NCBI GenBank assembly: GCA_965221935.1 | Contig: CBDCSZ010000001.1 | Location: 146,470-210,469, forward strand | DNA: 64,000 nt | Direction of reading: 5' to 3' | Source of the DNA: JAPOXR01 sp965221935 | Lineage (GTDB): Bacteria; Pseudomonadota; Alphaproteobacteria; Rhodobacterales; Rhodobacteraceae | In this document: positions 63,938-64,000 of the stretch, in pieces | Layout: every line of letters begins with the position of its first letter | How positions within the stretch are numbered: the stretch's first letter is position 1 | Position numbers and translations under genes: made by a program | Notes under the pieces: model-generated | What the model was told of the DNA's origin: nothing | Database searches by the model: none | What the model saw: only the letters and a program-made list of their open reading frames with translations

Positions 63938-64000
63938 TTGCTGACCGGCGAAACCAAATCCCTGCACTTAAACCTGATTCAGTGCCCGGAAAGACTTGCG
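63938..64000 (+). pseudogene. Ankyrin-repeat protein, 3' continuation after IS copy 2
   Basis: Begins with the second TTGCTGACC copy, then reads GETKSLHLNLIQCPERLA in frame from 63947 through the last base with no stop. It is the downstream half of the gene started at 61180; the end lies beyond the window. Confidence 0.8.

Overview
This window is GC-rich, densely coded, and most consistent with an alphaproteobacterium. The housekeeping genes (mrdA-rodA, kdsA, glnD, hemC/hemE/hemF, recR-dnaX), the aerobic heme pathway, and the wealth of ABC and tripartite carboxylate uptake systems for sugars, amines and organic acids fit a marine or host-associated heterotroph. No rRNA operon, CRISPR array or prophage is visible. 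Genus cannot be read from the sequence.

Layout. 1-2469: end of a cell-elongation operon (PBP2, RodA). 2474-6925: a 2-hydroxyacid dehydrogenase, a CoA-acylating aldehyde dehydrogenase resembling SauS, and a two-subunit succinyl-CoA-synthetase-like ligase. 7231-9927: a broken sugar-ABC ATPase and a dead IS1634-type transposase. 10210-14850: UDG-like protein, NhaA, KdsA, phosphohexomutase, tRNA-Gln. 14909-25822: sugar or polyol oxidation genes (cupin, three Gfo/Idh/MocA dehydrogenases, one broken, and a 2-hydroxyacid dehydrogenase), then PPK2, VOC and RidA proteins, then a sugar ABC transporter whose second permease is broken. 26264-33700: a tightly packed eight-gene operon (NMT1-type ABC importer, cytosine-deaminase-like amidohydrolase, FAD oxidoreductase, two flavodoxin-fold oxidoreductases, creatininase-family hydrolase). 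33708-39122: two c-type cytochromes, then divergent tesA and ybbA-ybbP. 39096-41905: purine/ureide degradation (allA, ureidoglycine aminohydrolase, puuE-uraD fusion). 42313-45165: glnD. 45306-49397: two IS elements of different families. 47553-53798: a tripartite transporter (tctC broken, tctB, tctA) with an AtuA-family protein and a DUF4387 protein. 53805-55300: an ABC permease/ATPase pair. 55353-60603: hemC, hemE, hemF, recR, dnaX. 61180-64000: an ankyrin-repeat gene split by a second copy of the IS at 47759.

Two themes stand out. First, gene decay falls mainly on uptake and peripheral catabolism: nonsense codons, frameshifts, a 5-bp tandem duplication and IS insertions break the sugar-ABC ATPase, the sugar permease, a sugar dehydrogenase, tctC and the ankyrin gene, while every core gene is intact. 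Second, two 1639-bp copies of one IS lie in opposite orientation around about 12.9 kb that includes heme, recR and dnaX genes. Each copy has its own target-site duplication, so these are independent insertions, and they could mediate inversion of the segment. The best candidate for undescribed biology is the 26264-33700 operon, which reads as import plus oxidative and hydrolytic breakdown of a small nitrogenous, probably cyclic, compound.
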